A stretch of 64,000 bases of DNA, from the NCBI GenBank assembly GCA_964485515.1, contig CAZALT010000003.1, forward strand, positions 3,711-67,710. The letters run 5' to 3'. Positions 17,404 to 26,128 of the stretch are shown here, one piece after another (within the stretch, counting starts at the first letter, position 1; each line of letters starts with the position of its first letter). Made by a program: the position numbers and the translations under genes. The notes under the pieces are model-generated. The model was not told where the DNA came from and made no database searches. It worked only from the letters and a program-made list of their open reading frames with translations. This stretch comes from CAZALT01 sp964485515 (GTDB taxonomy: Bacteria; Actinomycetota; Acidimicrobiia; Acidimicrobiales; Acidimicrobilacustridaceae).

Positions 17404-18390
17404 ATGCGCGCAGCGATCATCGAAGACGGGCAGTTCCAGATCGGGTCGGTGGCCGATCCGACCCCCGGGCGAGGCGACCTCGTGCTGCGCGTCACCGGGT
17501 GCGGCATCTGCGGATCCGACTTCAAGGCGCGTCCCGCCATGGATGCCGGCACCGTGATGGGCCACGAGTTCTGCGGTGAGGTCGTCGCAGTCGGCTCCGA
17601 CGTGACAGGCACATGGAAGGAAGGGATGCGAGCGGCGGTGCTGCCCGTGTTCTCCTGCGGTGCCTGCAGGTGGTGCCACTTGGGCGACGTCGCGCACTGC
17701 GCCAACGCGGCGCTCGTCGGGCTGGGGGGCTCGCCGGGGGCCTTCGCCGAGCTCGTCCGCACCAGCGCCGCGCTGTCGTTCCCGCTGCCCGATGATGTGC
17801 CCGCCGAATGGGGTGCGCTCGTCGAGCCGTTCGCCGTCGGGCTTCACACGGCGCGCATCGCCGACATCCGCGCCGAGGATCGCGTGCTCGTCATCGGCGG
17901 GGGACCGGTCGGGCTCACCACGGCATCGTGGGTGCGTGAGCTGGGCGCGGCGAGCGTCACCGTCTCAGACCCGGCCAGCACGCGGCGTGACGCAGCCGCG
18001 GACTTCGGTGCCACCGCGGTGCTCGACCCCACCACCGAGGAGCTCGGAGGACCGTACGACGTCGTCATCGACTGCGTCGGCAAGCCCGGCCTGCTCGACA
18101 CGTGCGCGCAGGTCGCCGACGTCCACGGGCGCATCGTGATCGCCGGGGTCTGCGCGGAGGTCGACCCCTTCTTCCCGCTCGTCCCACTCCTCAAGGAGCA
18201 GACCATCGCCTTCTCGGTCTACTACCAACCCGAGGAGTTCCAGCGGGTCATCGACGCGTTCGCCACCGGACGCATCGACCCGAGCCCGCTCATCACCCGC
18301 ACCGTCGGACTCACCGAGCTCAACGAGACCTTCGACGAGCTCATGGCCGCGCCGAACGACCTCAAGGTCGTCGTCGAGCCCAACACCTGA
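17404..18390 (+). CDS. zinc-dependent alcohol dehydrogenase (MDR family)
   Basis: A 328-residue medium-chain dehydrogenase. Catalytic zinc ligands appear in TGCGICGSDF and GHEFCGEV. The structural zinc loop FSCGACRWCHLGDVAHC has four Cys. The NAD(P) fold has VIGGGPVGL. It would oxidise a secondary or cyclic alcohol to the ketone. It lies 18 bp before a BVMO gene, followed by an alpha/beta hydrolase. The order alcohol to ketone to ester to acid is the classic route for alicyclic ring cleavage, so the three genes probably form one pathway operon. Confidence 0.88.
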   Translation: MRAAIIEDGQFQIGSVADPTPGRGDLVLRVTGCGICGSDFKARPAMDAGTVMGHEFCGEVVAVGSDVTGTWKEGMRAAVLPVFSCGACRWCHLGDVAHCANAALVGLGGSPGAFAELVRTSAALSFPLPDDVPAEWGALVEPFAVGLHTARIADIRAEDRVLVIGGGPVGLTTASWVRELGAASVTVSDPASTRRDAAADFGATAVLDPTTEELGGPYDVVIDCVGKPGLLDTCAQVADVHGRIVIAGVCAEVDPFFPLVPLLKEQTIAFSVYYQPEEFQRVIDAFATGRIDPSPLITRTVGLTELNETFDELMAAPNDLKVVVEPNT

Positions 18391-18408
18391 AGCAGCCCAG
18401 ACCAACAC

Positions 18409-20037
18409 GTGGACGGGAAGATCGTGACCGAAGAATTTGACGTCATCGTCGTGGGTGCCGGGTTCTCCGGCCTCTACTCGCTGCACAAGATGCGCGAGAT
18501 CGGCCTGCGCGCCTGCATCATCGAACGCGCCGACGAGGTCGGGGGCACCTGGCTGTACAACCGCTATCCGGGGGCGCGCTGCGACATCGAGAGCGTCGAG
18601 TACAGCTACAGCTTCTCGCCCGAGCTCGAGCAGGAGTGGACCTGGACCGAGCTGCTGCCCGCCCAGGACGAGATCGAGCGCTACCTGAACTTCGTCGCCG
18701 ATCGTCTGGACCTGCGTCGCGACATCCACTTCGACACCAGCGTCGACGCCATGAGCTTCGACGACGAGACGAGCACCTGGCTGCTCGACACCGACACCGG
18801 TGAGCAGTACCGAGCGCGCTTCGTCATCGCGGCCACGGGCATCCTGTCCGCGCCGCTCGTGCCCGACATCTCCGGCATCGACTCGTTCGGGGGCGACACG
18901 TTGTTCAGCAGCAGCTTCCCGCGCGACGGCTATGACTTCACCGGCAAGCACGTGGCCATCGTCGGCACCGGCTCGACCGGTGTGCAGGCCGTCCCCGTCG
19001 TCGCCCGCCTGGCCGATCACCTCACGGTGTTCCAGCGCTCCGCCGCCTACACGATGCCGTCGAGCACTCGGCCCTACGAGGAAGGGGAGTTCGAAGCGCT
19101 GCGCGACCGCTACGACGAGATCCGCGCCGCGCAGCGCGAGTCGTCGATCGGCGCCGCCCGGTTGAGCGCCTTCTCCGCGCTGGTCGAGGTGATCGACAAG
19201 CCGCCGATCAAGGAAGCCACCCGGGAGGAGCAGGTTCGGGCGATCGACGAGCGCGGCGTCGCCGGTGCGCTCCTGTGGGGCGACGTCCTGTTCGACATCG
19301 AGGCCAACCGCATGGCCACCGCCCTCTACGGCGAAGCGGTCGCTCGCATCGTCGAGGATCCCGACACCGCGGCTTCGCTCGTTCCCGACTACCCGTTCGC
19401 GTGCAAGCGCCCGATCATCGACGACGGGTACTACGAGACGTTCAACCGCGACGACGTCACCCTCGTCGACCTGCACAAGGGAGCGATCACCGCGGTCACA
19501 CCCACGGGCATCGACACCGAGCAGGGCTTCTTCGAGCTCGACACCATCTTGTGGGCCACCGGCTTCGATGCCATCACGGGGGCGCTCACCCGCATCGACA
19601 TCCGTGGCCGCGACGGCGTGCGCCTGCGTGACGTGTGGCAGACCGAAGGCCCCACGTCGTACCTGGGCACGCAGGTCGCCGGCTTCCCGAACCTGTTCAT
19701 GATCCAGGGTCCGGGCAGTCCGTCAGCCACCACCAACTTCGTCGCGGCGCTCGAGCAGCACATCGAGTGGATCGGCCGTTGCCTGGCCGACGTGAAAGCC
19801 GGCGGCTACGGGTCCATCGAGGCGCTGCACTCGGCGCAGGACGAGTGGATCGACGCCGCCACCTCTCTCGTGGAGGGCAGCATCGTGGTCGACCCCTCGT
19901 GCAATTCGTGGTGGAACGGGGCCAACGTGCCGGGCAAGAAGCGTCGGTATCTCGCCTACCCGTTGGGCATCCCCGAGTTCCGCCGGGTGTGCGACGAGAT
20001 CGCCGACGACGGCTACCCCGGCTTCAAGCTGGTCTGA
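18409..20037 (+). CDS. flavin monooxygenase, BVMO-like with altered fingerprint (second of three)
   Basis: A 542-residue FAD/NADPH enzyme with VVGAGFSGLY, GTWLYNRYPGARCD and the NADPH motif GTGSTG. The BVMO fingerprint is degenerate: where FxGxxxHxxxWP is expected it reads FGGDTLFSSSFP, with Phe in place of both the conserved His and Trp. The rest of the sequence is BVMO-like to the end. The start could be the GTG at 18409 or at 18424; the latter is preceded by GGAAG. It sits between an alcohol dehydrogenase and a hydrolase. It may be a true BVMO with shifted chemistry or another class B oxygenase. Confidence 0.8.
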   Translation: MDGKIVTEEFDVIVVGAGFSGLYSLHKMREIGLRACIIERADEVGGTWLYNRYPGARCDIESVEYSYSFSPELEQEWTWTELLPAQDEIERYLNFVADRLDLRRDIHFDTSVDAMSFDDETSTWLLDTDTGEQYRARFVIAATGILSAPLVPDISGIDSFGGDTLFSSSFPRDGYDFTGKHVAIVGTGSTGVQAVPVVARLADHLTVFQRSAAYTMPSSTRPYEEGEFEALRDRYDEIRAAQRESSIGAARLSAFSALVEVIDKPPIKEATREEQVRAIDERGVAGALLWGDVLFDIEANRMATALYGEAVARIVEDPDTAASLVPDYPFACKRPIIDDGYYETFNRDDVTLVDLHKGAITAVTPTGIDTEQGFFELDTILWATGFDAITGALTRIDIRGRDGVRLRDVWQTEGPTSYLGTQVAGFPNLFMIQGPGSPSATTNFVAALEQHIEWIGRCLADVKAGGYGSIEALHSAQDEWIDAATSLVEGSIVVDPSCNSWWNGANVPGKKRRYLAYPLGIPEFRRVCDEIADDGYPGFKLV

Positions 20038-20060
20038 ACGAGAACTTGGTCTGATCTGCG

Positions 20061-20873
20061 ATGCCCTTCCTCCAGCTCGACGACGTCCGTCTGTTCTTCA
20101 CCGATGAGGGTCCGACCGACCAGGTGCCTGCTGATTCGGACGATGCCCCGCTCCTCCTCGTCCACGGCTACACCGCCGACTCCCATGACTGGAGCTGGCA
20201 GATCTCACACTTCGCCACCACACGCCGGGTCATCACCGTCGACTTCCGGGGCCACGGTCGATCGAGTGCTCCGGCCGGGGGCTACACGAGCGCGCAGATC
20301 GCCGAGGACCTGCTCGGCATCCTCGATCACCTCGGCATCGAACAAGTCGTCGCGGTCGGGCACTCGATGGGCGGCAGCATCGTGAGCACCCTCGCGGTCG
20401 AGCATCCCGCCCGCGTCGCAGCCGTCGTCACGGTCGACCCCGCGTACCTCCTCGACGACGGCACGGCGCGCGCGCTCGTCCCTGTGCTCGACGCCATCGA
20501 GGACGATGGCCTCGTTCCGTTCGTGCAGTCCATCGTCGGTGACGGGATGGAGTCGCCTGCCCGCGACATCGGCCTGCGCACCTGGCAGGTGCGCCGCATC
20601 GCCGGCATCGAACCGCACGTCCTCCGTCAGACGCTCATCGGCCAGGTCTCTGGCCTGGTCCTGCTCTCGCAGAGCGAGCCCTACCTGCGCCGACGGCAGT
20701 GCCCCGTGCTCTCGTTCTACGCCGACCCACTGCGCGCCCCGGTGGAGCGTGCCGTCCTCACCGATGATCGTTCGCGCGTCGTGACCTGGGAAGGCGCCGG
20801 TCACTGGCTGCACCAGGAGCGCGCCGCCGAGTTCAACCTGCTCGTGACCACCTGGCTGGACGCACTCGCCTGA
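20061..20873 (+). CDS. alpha/beta-fold hydrolase
   Basis: A 270-residue hydrolase with the oxyanion segment LLLVHGYTAD, the nucleophile elbow GHSMGG, a catalytic Asp near FYADPLR, and the late His in GAGHWLHQE. It is the last gene of the dehydrogenase-BVMO-hydrolase operon and would hydrolyse the ester or lactone made by the monooxygenase. A perfect hairpin starting at its stop codon ends the operon. Confidence 0.85.
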   Translation: MPFLQLDDVRLFFTDEGPTDQVPADSDDAPLLLVHGYTADSHDWSWQISHFATTRRVITVDFRGHGRSSAPAGGYTSAQIAEDLLGILDHLGIEQVVAVGHSMGGSIVSTLAVEHPARVAAVVTVDPAYLLDDGTARALVPVLDAIEDDGLVPFVQSIVGDGMESPARDIGLRTWQVRRIAGIEPHVLRQTLIGQVSGLVLLSQSEPYLRRRQCPVLSFYADPLRAPVERAVLTDDRSRVVTWEGAGHWLHQERAAEFNLLVTTWLDALA

Positions 20874-20903
20874 CGTTCGACCTCAGGCGAGGTCGAACGT
20901 CAG
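20870..20903. terminator. bidirectional hairpin between convergent genes
   Basis: A perfect 15-bp stem (CTGACGTTCGACCTC and its complement) with the loop AGGC spans the stop codons of the hydrolase and the LemA-like gene. No T-run follows on either strand, but position and symmetry make it a shared terminator. Confidence 0.7.
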
Positions 20904-22202
20904 CAGCGGCGGGACGCCGTGGGGGAACACGAGCGGTCGCACCAGCAGGTTGGGGAACGTCCCTGATCGGTCCCGTGCCACGGTCACCGCGTCGTTGTGG
21001 AACCGCCTGGCCGCCGCGAGGCGATCCTCGCAGAGCGTGAGCTGCTCCTGGAGCTGCTGGAACACCGGATTGCTGGCGAGAGCGGGGTTCGCCTCGACCC
21101 GGATGACCTCAGCCCGCGCATGGACATCTGACCGGACCAGGGCGACGCCTGCAAGCGTCGAGCGTTCGTGGCGCGTGGCCCCGTCGACGCTGCCCAACAA
21201 CGAGGTGACGAGGTCGTGACGCTGGACCGCGGCGGTGTCGATCACCGCCGAGGCATAGGTGATCTGGTTGCGGAGCACGATGAGGCGGTTGGCGATGACG
21301 ATGGCGGCGATCAGCGAGACGAACACCAGGGTGCAGATCGTGACGACCACCGCCGTCCGCAGCGGATCGTCGGGCAGCACCATGGCTGAGAGCTTCTTGG
21401 CCGAGTCCGTCTCCCACGTCTGCACGAGCCAGAGCGACATCCACATCAGCCAGGCGGCCAGGAGCAGGACCGTCGAGCTGACACGAAGCAGGAGCAAGGC
21501 TCGCCGGCCATCGCCGACCACACCGTTGCGTTGGAAGCTCCGCGTCGGCGCCCACCTGGCCTCGGTCAGGATCAGCTGTCCGTCCTCGGCGATGCGGCAA
21601 TCGGCGTAGACGGTGACCAGGTCGCCGTCGAGCAGCACACGCTCCTCGTGGAGCGTGCCCTTCTTGCGCTGGAAGACGACGCGACGGTTGGGGCCGTGGA
21701 CGAACATCTCGGGGTCGATCTCCAGCGAGCCCGTGGTGTCGGTCAGGGCGATCTGCCCGCCCGATCGCGTGGTGATCAGGGGTTGCTTCCGGGTTCCACC
21801 TCTGGTCTGGAACCAGGCGCTGCGGGACGAGGTGAGGGGAGAGGTCACCGGGACGGTCGCCCGTACGGTGCCGCGATAGAGCGCCCGGCCGGGGCGTGCG
21901 CCGACGAGCTCGAGAACTGGGGTGTCGACCAAGCGGGCACGAACGGCCGAGATCGGAAACGCGGCGAATGCCAGGGCGACGGCGATGACCAGGCGAATCG
22001 CCGGGAAGCGCTGCGTGTATGCACCGGCGATCGCATCCGGTGGAGGGGGTGCCCTACGGAGGGACGACACGACGATCAGCACCGTGATCCCGAGCCACAC
22101 GACCACGACGACCGCCAGCCCCATCTTGCGACCCCGCGACCACGCGACGTCTTGCGACTGGACTGGTCGTACCGCAGCCGACCGAGCCCCGGATCGCGTC
22201 AT
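20883..22202 (-). CDS. GIDE-LemA type membrane protein
   Basis: A 439-residue protein with four predicted transmembrane helices, at about residues 28-47, 68-90, 255-280 and 300-322. Between helices 2 and 3 is a beta-rich domain that looks like the GIDE/E3-ligase-type domain (RALYRGTVRATVP, SSRSAWFQT, VVFQRKKGTLHEERVLLDG in segments). The C-terminal part resembles LemA: NPALASNPVFQQLQEQL, then a coiled helix ending FPNLLVRPL. Bacterial GIDE-like and LemA proteins are envelope proteins of poorly known function. Both assignments rest on pattern recognition. Confidence 0.6.
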   Translation of the reverse strand: MTRSGARSAAVRPVQSQDVAWSRGRKMGLAVVVVVWLGITVLIVVSSLRRAPPPPDAIAGAYTQRFPAIRLVIAVALAFAAFPISAVRARLVDTPVLELVGARPGRALYRGTVRATVPVTSPLTSSRSAWFQTRGGTRKQPLITTRSGGQIALTDTTGSLEIDPEMFVHGPNRRVVFQRKKGTLHEERVLLDGDLVTVYADCRIAEDGQLILTEARWAPTRSFQRNGVVGDGRRALLLLRVSSTVLLLAAWLMWMSLWLVQTWETDSAKKLSAMVLPDDPLRTAVVVTICTLVFVSLIAAIVIANRLIVLRNQITYASAVIDTAAVQRHDLVTSLLGSVDGATRHERSTLAGVALVRSDVHARAEVIRVEANPALASNPVFQQLQEQLTLCEDRLAAARRFHNDAVTVARDRSGTFPNLLVRPLVFPHGVPPLLTFDLA

Positions 22203-22299
22203 GGCCTCACCGTAACCACGCCGCCCGAACGCCGCCGTCGGACACGCACCTCCTCAGGGCGCGTCGCCGGATGCCCCGGCACGCGTGGAGTCCGAGCGC

Positions 22300-22318
22300 G
22301 GTATCAGTCCGATACCAT
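22300..22318 (+). promoter_or_regulatory. operator and -10 box of the RHH-Doc unit
   Basis: GGTATCAGTCCGATACC (22300-22316) is a perfect 6-bp inverted repeat around 5 nt. It overlaps TACCAT (22313-22318), which ends 6 nt before the ATG at 22325. Antitoxin bound here would block its own promoter. Confidence 0.6.
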
Positions 22319-22324
22319 TCGGCC

Positions 22325-22528
22325 ATGGCGATGACGCTGCGGTTGACCGATGAAGAGCAAGCTGCCCTCAAGGATCGAGCGGCGCTCGAGGGGATCTCGA
22401 TGCAGGACGCTGCTCGTCGCGCCGTGCGTGAGTACATCGACAAGAGCGCCCACCGTGACCGGGTCTCCACTGCTGCGGAGCGGGTGAAGGTTGCACATGC
22501 CGAGGCGCTCGAGCGCCTCGGTGAGTGA
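22325..22528 (+). CDS. ribbon-helix-helix antitoxin
   Basis: A 67-residue protein with an N-terminal RHH DNA-binding fold (MAMTLRLTDEEQAALKDRA, then GISMQDAARRAVREYI) and a charged C-terminal tail that would bind the toxin. It is co-translated with a Doc-type toxin (4-nt GTGA overlap). The palindrome in the promoter fits autoregulation. Doc toxins more often pair with Phd; an RHH partner is a known variant. Confidence 0.8.
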   Translation: MAMTLRLTDEEQAALKDRAALEGISMQDAARRAVREYIDKSAHRDRVSTAAERVKVAHAEALERLGE

Positions 22529-22926
22529 CGGCACCGCCGGTGGCAGCGTCATTCGAGTATCTGGATCTCGACGACCTCGTCGACCTCGCCGGCGGCCTGT
22601 TGGGCGATCCGCCCCCGATTCGTGATCTCGGCCTGCTCGGCGCCGCGGCCGCGCGACCGAGCGCCTCGGCGTTCGGCGAGGACGCGTACCCGGACCTCTG
22701 GTCGAAAGCGGCCTCCTTGCTGCATTCGCTGGTCAAGAGCCACCCGTTGGTCGACGGCAACAAGCGCCTGGGGTGGCTTGCCACGGCGGTGTTCCTCGAG
22801 ATCAACAGGGTCGAAGTGGTGGGCCTCTCGAACGACGACGTGTACGACCTCGTGATGGGTGTGGCCGCCGGTTCTCACGAGGTCGACGAGATCGCCGCAG
22901 CACTCCGCGCTGGGCTCGCCACCTGA
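22525..22926 (+). CDS. Doc/Fic-type toxin
   Basis: A 133-residue Fic-fold protein with HPLVDGNKRLGW, matching the Doc signature HxFx[DN]GNKR rather than the AMP-transferase signature GNGR. Doc kinases phosphorylate EF-Tu and stop translation. The preceding RHH gene overlaps it by 4 nt. All motif residues appear intact, so the toxin is probably functional. Confidence 0.85.
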   Translation: MTAPPVAASFEYLDLDDLVDLAGGLLGDPPPIRDLGLLGAAAARPSASAFGEDAYPDLWSKAASLLHSLVKSHPLVDGNKRLGWLATAVFLEINRVEVVGLSNDDVYDLVMGVAAGSHEVDEIAAALRAGLAT

Positions 22927-23045
22927 CTCGGCCACACGACGACTGCCTGAACACGGTGGTGGTGCGCGGCGTGCGCCATGCCTGGGCCAACACGGGCACC
23001 GAGACCTGTCGTCTCGTGTGCTCCTCCGTGGCAGCGACGCTGCCG

Positions 23046-23116
23046 GACGGCATCGAACCGGGTTGATCGATCCAGGCTGATCAACAGGGCGGATCGGTCC
23101 GGGCTGATCGACGAGC
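23046..23116. repeat. degenerate 27-bp direct repeats downstream of toxin gene
   Basis: Around GATCGATCCAGGCTGATCAA and GATCGGTCCGGGCTGATCGA two imperfect 27-bp units stand in tandem in the 207-bp gap between the toxin gene and the convergent reductase gene. No gene is visible in this gap. Confidence 0.35.
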
Positions 23117-23133
23117 CTGATCTGCCAGCAGGG

Positions 23134-24219
23134 TCAACCCCGTGGAGCGAAACCGGTGTGGCTGCGGATGAGGGGGAGCGTGCCCATCGTGGCGAAACCG
23201 GTTGGGGCTTCGATGACGGCTCGGGCCGCGTTGAGCACCTGCATGCCGATGCCGACGTTCACGGAACGTACGTGGTCGTCGATGCTGGCCGGCTTCGAGA
23301 AGCTGGCCAGCCCGAAGTAGTGCACCTGCATCGAGGGGTCGCCCTCGATGGTGAGCGTCCAGCCGTCGCGCGGCCGCGGCCAGTGCTCGGGGTATTCGCC
23401 GCCGACCGTCCACAGGGTCTCGATCTCCACGAGCGGTTCGCCGCCGCGGAGCCCCACCCAGTTCCACCGCTGACCCGCGGTGGTGCCGGCCTCCAGCAGG
23501 TGGTCGAAGACCTGGTGGTCGGCCTTGGCCGGAATGGCCTCGACATCGACCGTCACCTCGTCGATTCCCCCGTTGAGCTCATCGGAGAGGAACCACACCA
23601 TCTCCTCGAACAGGCCGCTCATGAAGGCGAGGTAGTCGGTCGCCTCCGGGCCGATCTGGTCGACGGGCTCGCCGAACGCGCAGTTGTCGAAGGTGATCTC
23701 GGTGCTCGGGTACATCGTCCAGTCGGCCCGCTCCTGGAACGTGATCTTCTCGATCGTCCGTGACATCCCGGAGAGCGCCAGTGGCAGGATCCCCGACAGC
23801 AGCCCGGGATTGATCCCCGTGCCGTGCACGGAGGTCCCGCCGGCCTCGCAGGCCGCGAGCACCCGGTCCCGATCGCCGGGATCGATCCGATGGGGATGGA
23901 AGAGGAACGCGGTCGTCGCCACGTTCGTTCCGCTGGCGAGGATGGTGCACACGTCATCGATGGTCGGCACCCGGGGTGTGTAGAGCACGATGTCGGCGTC
24001 GAGTGCGAGGAGCGCATCGACATCGGTTGTCGCCGCGAGCCCGATGGGATCGCGCCCGACGAGCATGCCGACATCCTGGCCGTCCTTGTCAGGCGAGTAG
24101 ACGCGCACGCCGACGAGCTCCAGATCGGAGCGGTGGTCGAGGATCGCCAGGATCATCTCGGTGCCTATGGACCCCGGCCCCCACATGATTGCCCGGTACG
24201 GCTGTGTGTCTGTCCCCAT
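23134..24219 (-). CDS. dihydrodipicolinate reductase-like oxidoreductase
   Basis: A 361-residue protein with an N-terminal NAD(P)-binding fold (MWGPGSIGTEMILAIL) and a C-terminal domain like those of DapB and diaminopentanoate dehydrogenase relatives, including HGTGINPGLL. Such proteins are frequently annotated in actinobacterial lipid-catabolic clusters without known substrate. The ATG follows CAGGGGGACAAG. It is the first clearly island-type gene from the left. A possible small ORF and the aldehyde dehydrogenase gene lie upstream in the same direction. Confidence 0.75.
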   Translation of the reverse strand: MGTDTQPYRAIMWGPGSIGTEMILAILDHRSDLELVGVRVYSPDKDGQDVGMLVGRDPIGLAATTDVDALLALDADIVLYTPRVPTIDDVCTILASGTNVATTAFLFHPHRIDPGDRDRVLAACEAGGTSVHGTGINPGLLSGILPLALSGMSRTIEKITFQERADWTMYPSTEITFDNCAFGEPVDQIGPEATDYLAFMSGLFEEMVWFLSDELNGGIDEVTVDVEAIPAKADHQVFDHLLEAGTTAGQRWNWVGLRGGEPLVEIETLWTVGGEYPEHWPRPRDGWTLTIEGDPSMQVHYFGLASFSKPASIDDHVRSVNVGIGMQVLNAARAVIEAPTGFATMGTLPLIRSHTGFAPRG

Positions 24220-24263
24220 GTCTTGTCCCCCTGCGTTCCGCAGACAGCGCGAGCACCTGTCTG

Positions 24264-24273
24264 GTTCGCGAAC
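24264..24273. promoter_or_regulatory. 10-bp palindrome upstream of the reductase gene
   Basis: GTTCGCGAAC is a perfect palindrome 45 bp before the reductase start. It may be an operator; there is no independent support. Confidence 0.25.
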
Positions 24274-24288
24274 GACTGTACGCGTCAA

Positions 24289-24468
24289 TCATCTAGAGGA
24301 ATCGATCCACCAGAGAACCCGAATGGCGCTGAGCTCGCCGACCGGGTCGCCAACGTTGTCGGCTCGTAGGCCGCCTCGAAAGTCGTCGGTGAAGGAGAGG
24401 CCGCAGGTCGCGGCGACCAGGCAGACCAAGGCGATCGCCACATGAATTCCGCTGAACGGTGGTTGCAT
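24289..24468 (-). CDS. possible 59-residue small membrane or secreted peptide
   Basis: The 311-bp gap 24220-24530 contains this short minus-strand ORF. It begins MQPPFSGIH, continues with a hydrophobic run VAIALVCLVAATCG that could be a signal peptide or membrane helix, and ends RVLWWIDSSR. No clear ribosome-binding site precedes the ATG. Codon use is compatible with coding but the ORF is short. It lies between two same-strand genes, so it could be part of one transcript. It may be chance. Confidence 0.3.
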   Translation of the reverse strand: MQPPFSGIHVAIALVCLVAATCGLSFTDDFRGGLRADNVGDPVGELSAIRVLWWIDSSR

Positions 24469-24530
24469 CGCGGGCGAGACGGTTGGCTGGTTGGATCACC
24501 CGACCCGCGCTCGGTCGGGGTCCCTTCGAG

Positions 24531-25973
24531 CTACTTCGGAACTGGCAGCTGGATGGACTTGGTCTCGAGGTACTCCTCGAAGCCCCAGCGGCCGCGCTCG
24601 CGTCCGTTGCCCGACTGCTTGTAGCCACCGAACGGTGCCTGCGGGTTGTACGGGCCGCCGTTGACGTCGACCTGGCCCGTGCGCATGCGCCGGGCCACCG
24701 ACGTGGCACGGTCCAGGTCGGCCGACTGCACGGCGCCAGCCAGGCCGTAGATGGTGCCGTTGGCGATCTCGACGGCGTCGTCGTCGTCGGTGTGGGTGAG
24801 CACGACGAGCACCGGCCCGAAGATCTCCTCCTGGGCGATGGTCATGTCGGGCGTGACGTCGGTGAACACGGTGGGCTTCACGTAGAAGCCCTTGTCGAAG
24901 CCCTCCGGCTGCTCGGGCCCACCGAGGGCGAGCGTGGCGCCCTCGTCGATGCCCTTCTGGATGTAGGAGCGCACACGCTCCTGGTGGGCCTTCGAGGACA
25001 GCGGACCGAGGCTGTGCATGAGGTCGGGCTCGTCGGCCTTGGGATCGACGAGCCTGACCGTGGCCGCTTCGGCGACGATGGCGTCGACGAACTCCTGCTT
25101 GCGGGACTCGGGGACGAGCAGGCGGGTGAGCGCCGAGCAGGTCTGGCCCGAGTTGATGAAGCAGTTGAACACGGCACTGCGGGCGATGACCTTGGGGTCG
25201 GCATCGTCGAGCACGACGTTGGCCGACTTGCCGCCCAGCTCGAGGGCGACGCGCTTGGCGGTTTCCGCCGCAGCCTTGGTGACCTCGGCGCCGGCTCGAC
25301 CCGAACCGGTGAACGACACCATGTCGACGTCGGGGTGGCTCGACAGCGCCGAGCCCACCTCGGGGCCGGTGCCCACGACCAGGTTGAACACGCCCTTGGG
25401 CAGGCCAACCTGATCGAGGACCTCGGCGAGGATGTAGGCGTTGAGGGGCGTCACCTCGGACGGCTTGAGCACCACGGTGCAGCCCGCGGCGATGGCGGGC
25501 ACGACCTTGCAGACGTCGAGGTACAGCGGGTAGTTCCACGGCGTGATGGCGCCGACCACGCCGATGGGCTCGCGCACGATCAGGCTGTTGCCGAACTGCT
25601 CTTCGAACTCGAAGGTCTCGATGATCTTGGCGAACGTCTTCCACTCCCCGAGGGCGAGACCGGCCTGGATCATCTGCGCCATCGTCTTGGGTGCACCCAC
25701 CTCGGAGGTGATGACCTCGACGATGTCGTCGACCCGCGCCGCGAGCGCAGCGCCGGCGTCGAGCAGCAGCTTCGTGCGCACGTCGATGGGGGTCTGCGAC
25801 CAGCTCTCGAACGCGGCTCGAGCTGCGAGAACCGCGGCGTCGACGTCGGCCGCGGTGCCCTCGGGCACACGACCGATGATCTCTTCGGTGGCCGAGTCGA
25901 TCACGTCGATGGTGTTCGTGCCCTTCGAAGGCACCCACTCGCCGTCGATGTAGAAGCTCTCGTAGACCTTCAC
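24531..25973 (-). CDS. aldehyde dehydrogenase (NAD(P)-dependent)
   Basis: A 480-residue member of the ALDH superfamily, full length. The catalytic Cys lies in NSGQTCSA and the general base Glu in LELGGKSANVV. The coenzyme motif FTGSGRAG and the C-terminal PFGGYKQSGNGRERG are also present. It oxidises an aldehyde to the acid. The GTG at 25973 follows AGGGGA. Two TTCGATCGAGC repeats stand 54-85 bp upstream. The substrate is probably an intermediate of the neighbouring oxygenase pathway. Confidence 0.92.
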   Translation of the reverse strand: MKVYESFYIDGEWVPSKGTNTIDVIDSATEEIIGRVPEGTAADVDAAVLAARAAFESWSQTPIDVRTKLLLDAGAALAARVDDIVEVITSEVGAPKTMAQMIQAGLALGEWKTFAKIIETFEFEEQFGNSLIVREPIGVVGAITPWNYPLYLDVCKVVPAIAAGCTVVLKPSEVTPLNAYILAEVLDQVGLPKGVFNLVVGTGPEVGSALSSHPDVDMVSFTGSGRAGAEVTKAAAETAKRVALELGGKSANVVLDDADPKVIARSAVFNCFINSGQTCSALTRLLVPESRKQEFVDAIVAEAATVRLVDPKADEPDLMHSLGPLSSKAHQERVRSYIQKGIDEGATLALGGPEQPEGFDKGFYVKPTVFTDVTPDMTIAQEEIFGPVLVVLTHTDDDDAVEIANGTIYGLAGAVQSADLDRATSVARRMRTGQVDVNGGPYNPQAPFGGYKQSGNGRERGRWGFEEYLETKSIQLPVPK

Positions 25974-26026
25974 GGGTCCCCCTGTGATGTGGGCCGGCGG
26001 TGGTGCGTGCCGGCGGTGATGGGTGG

Positions 26027-26058
26027 TTCGATCGAGCATCCTGTGGCTTCGATCGAGC
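26027..26058. promoter_or_regulatory. two direct repeats upstream of the aldehyde dehydrogenase
   Basis: TTCGATCGAGC occurs at 26027-26037 and 26048-26058, a period of 21 bp, or two helical turns. Each contains the palindrome TCGATCGA. The spacing suits two dimers binding on the same DNA face. Confidence 0.45.
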
Positions 26059-26128
26059 GGTCGGATGCAGCGTATCGGTGTGTCCCGAGCGCCATCTTGG
26101 GGCCCGGGGGTGCATCTGACCGCTTCGG

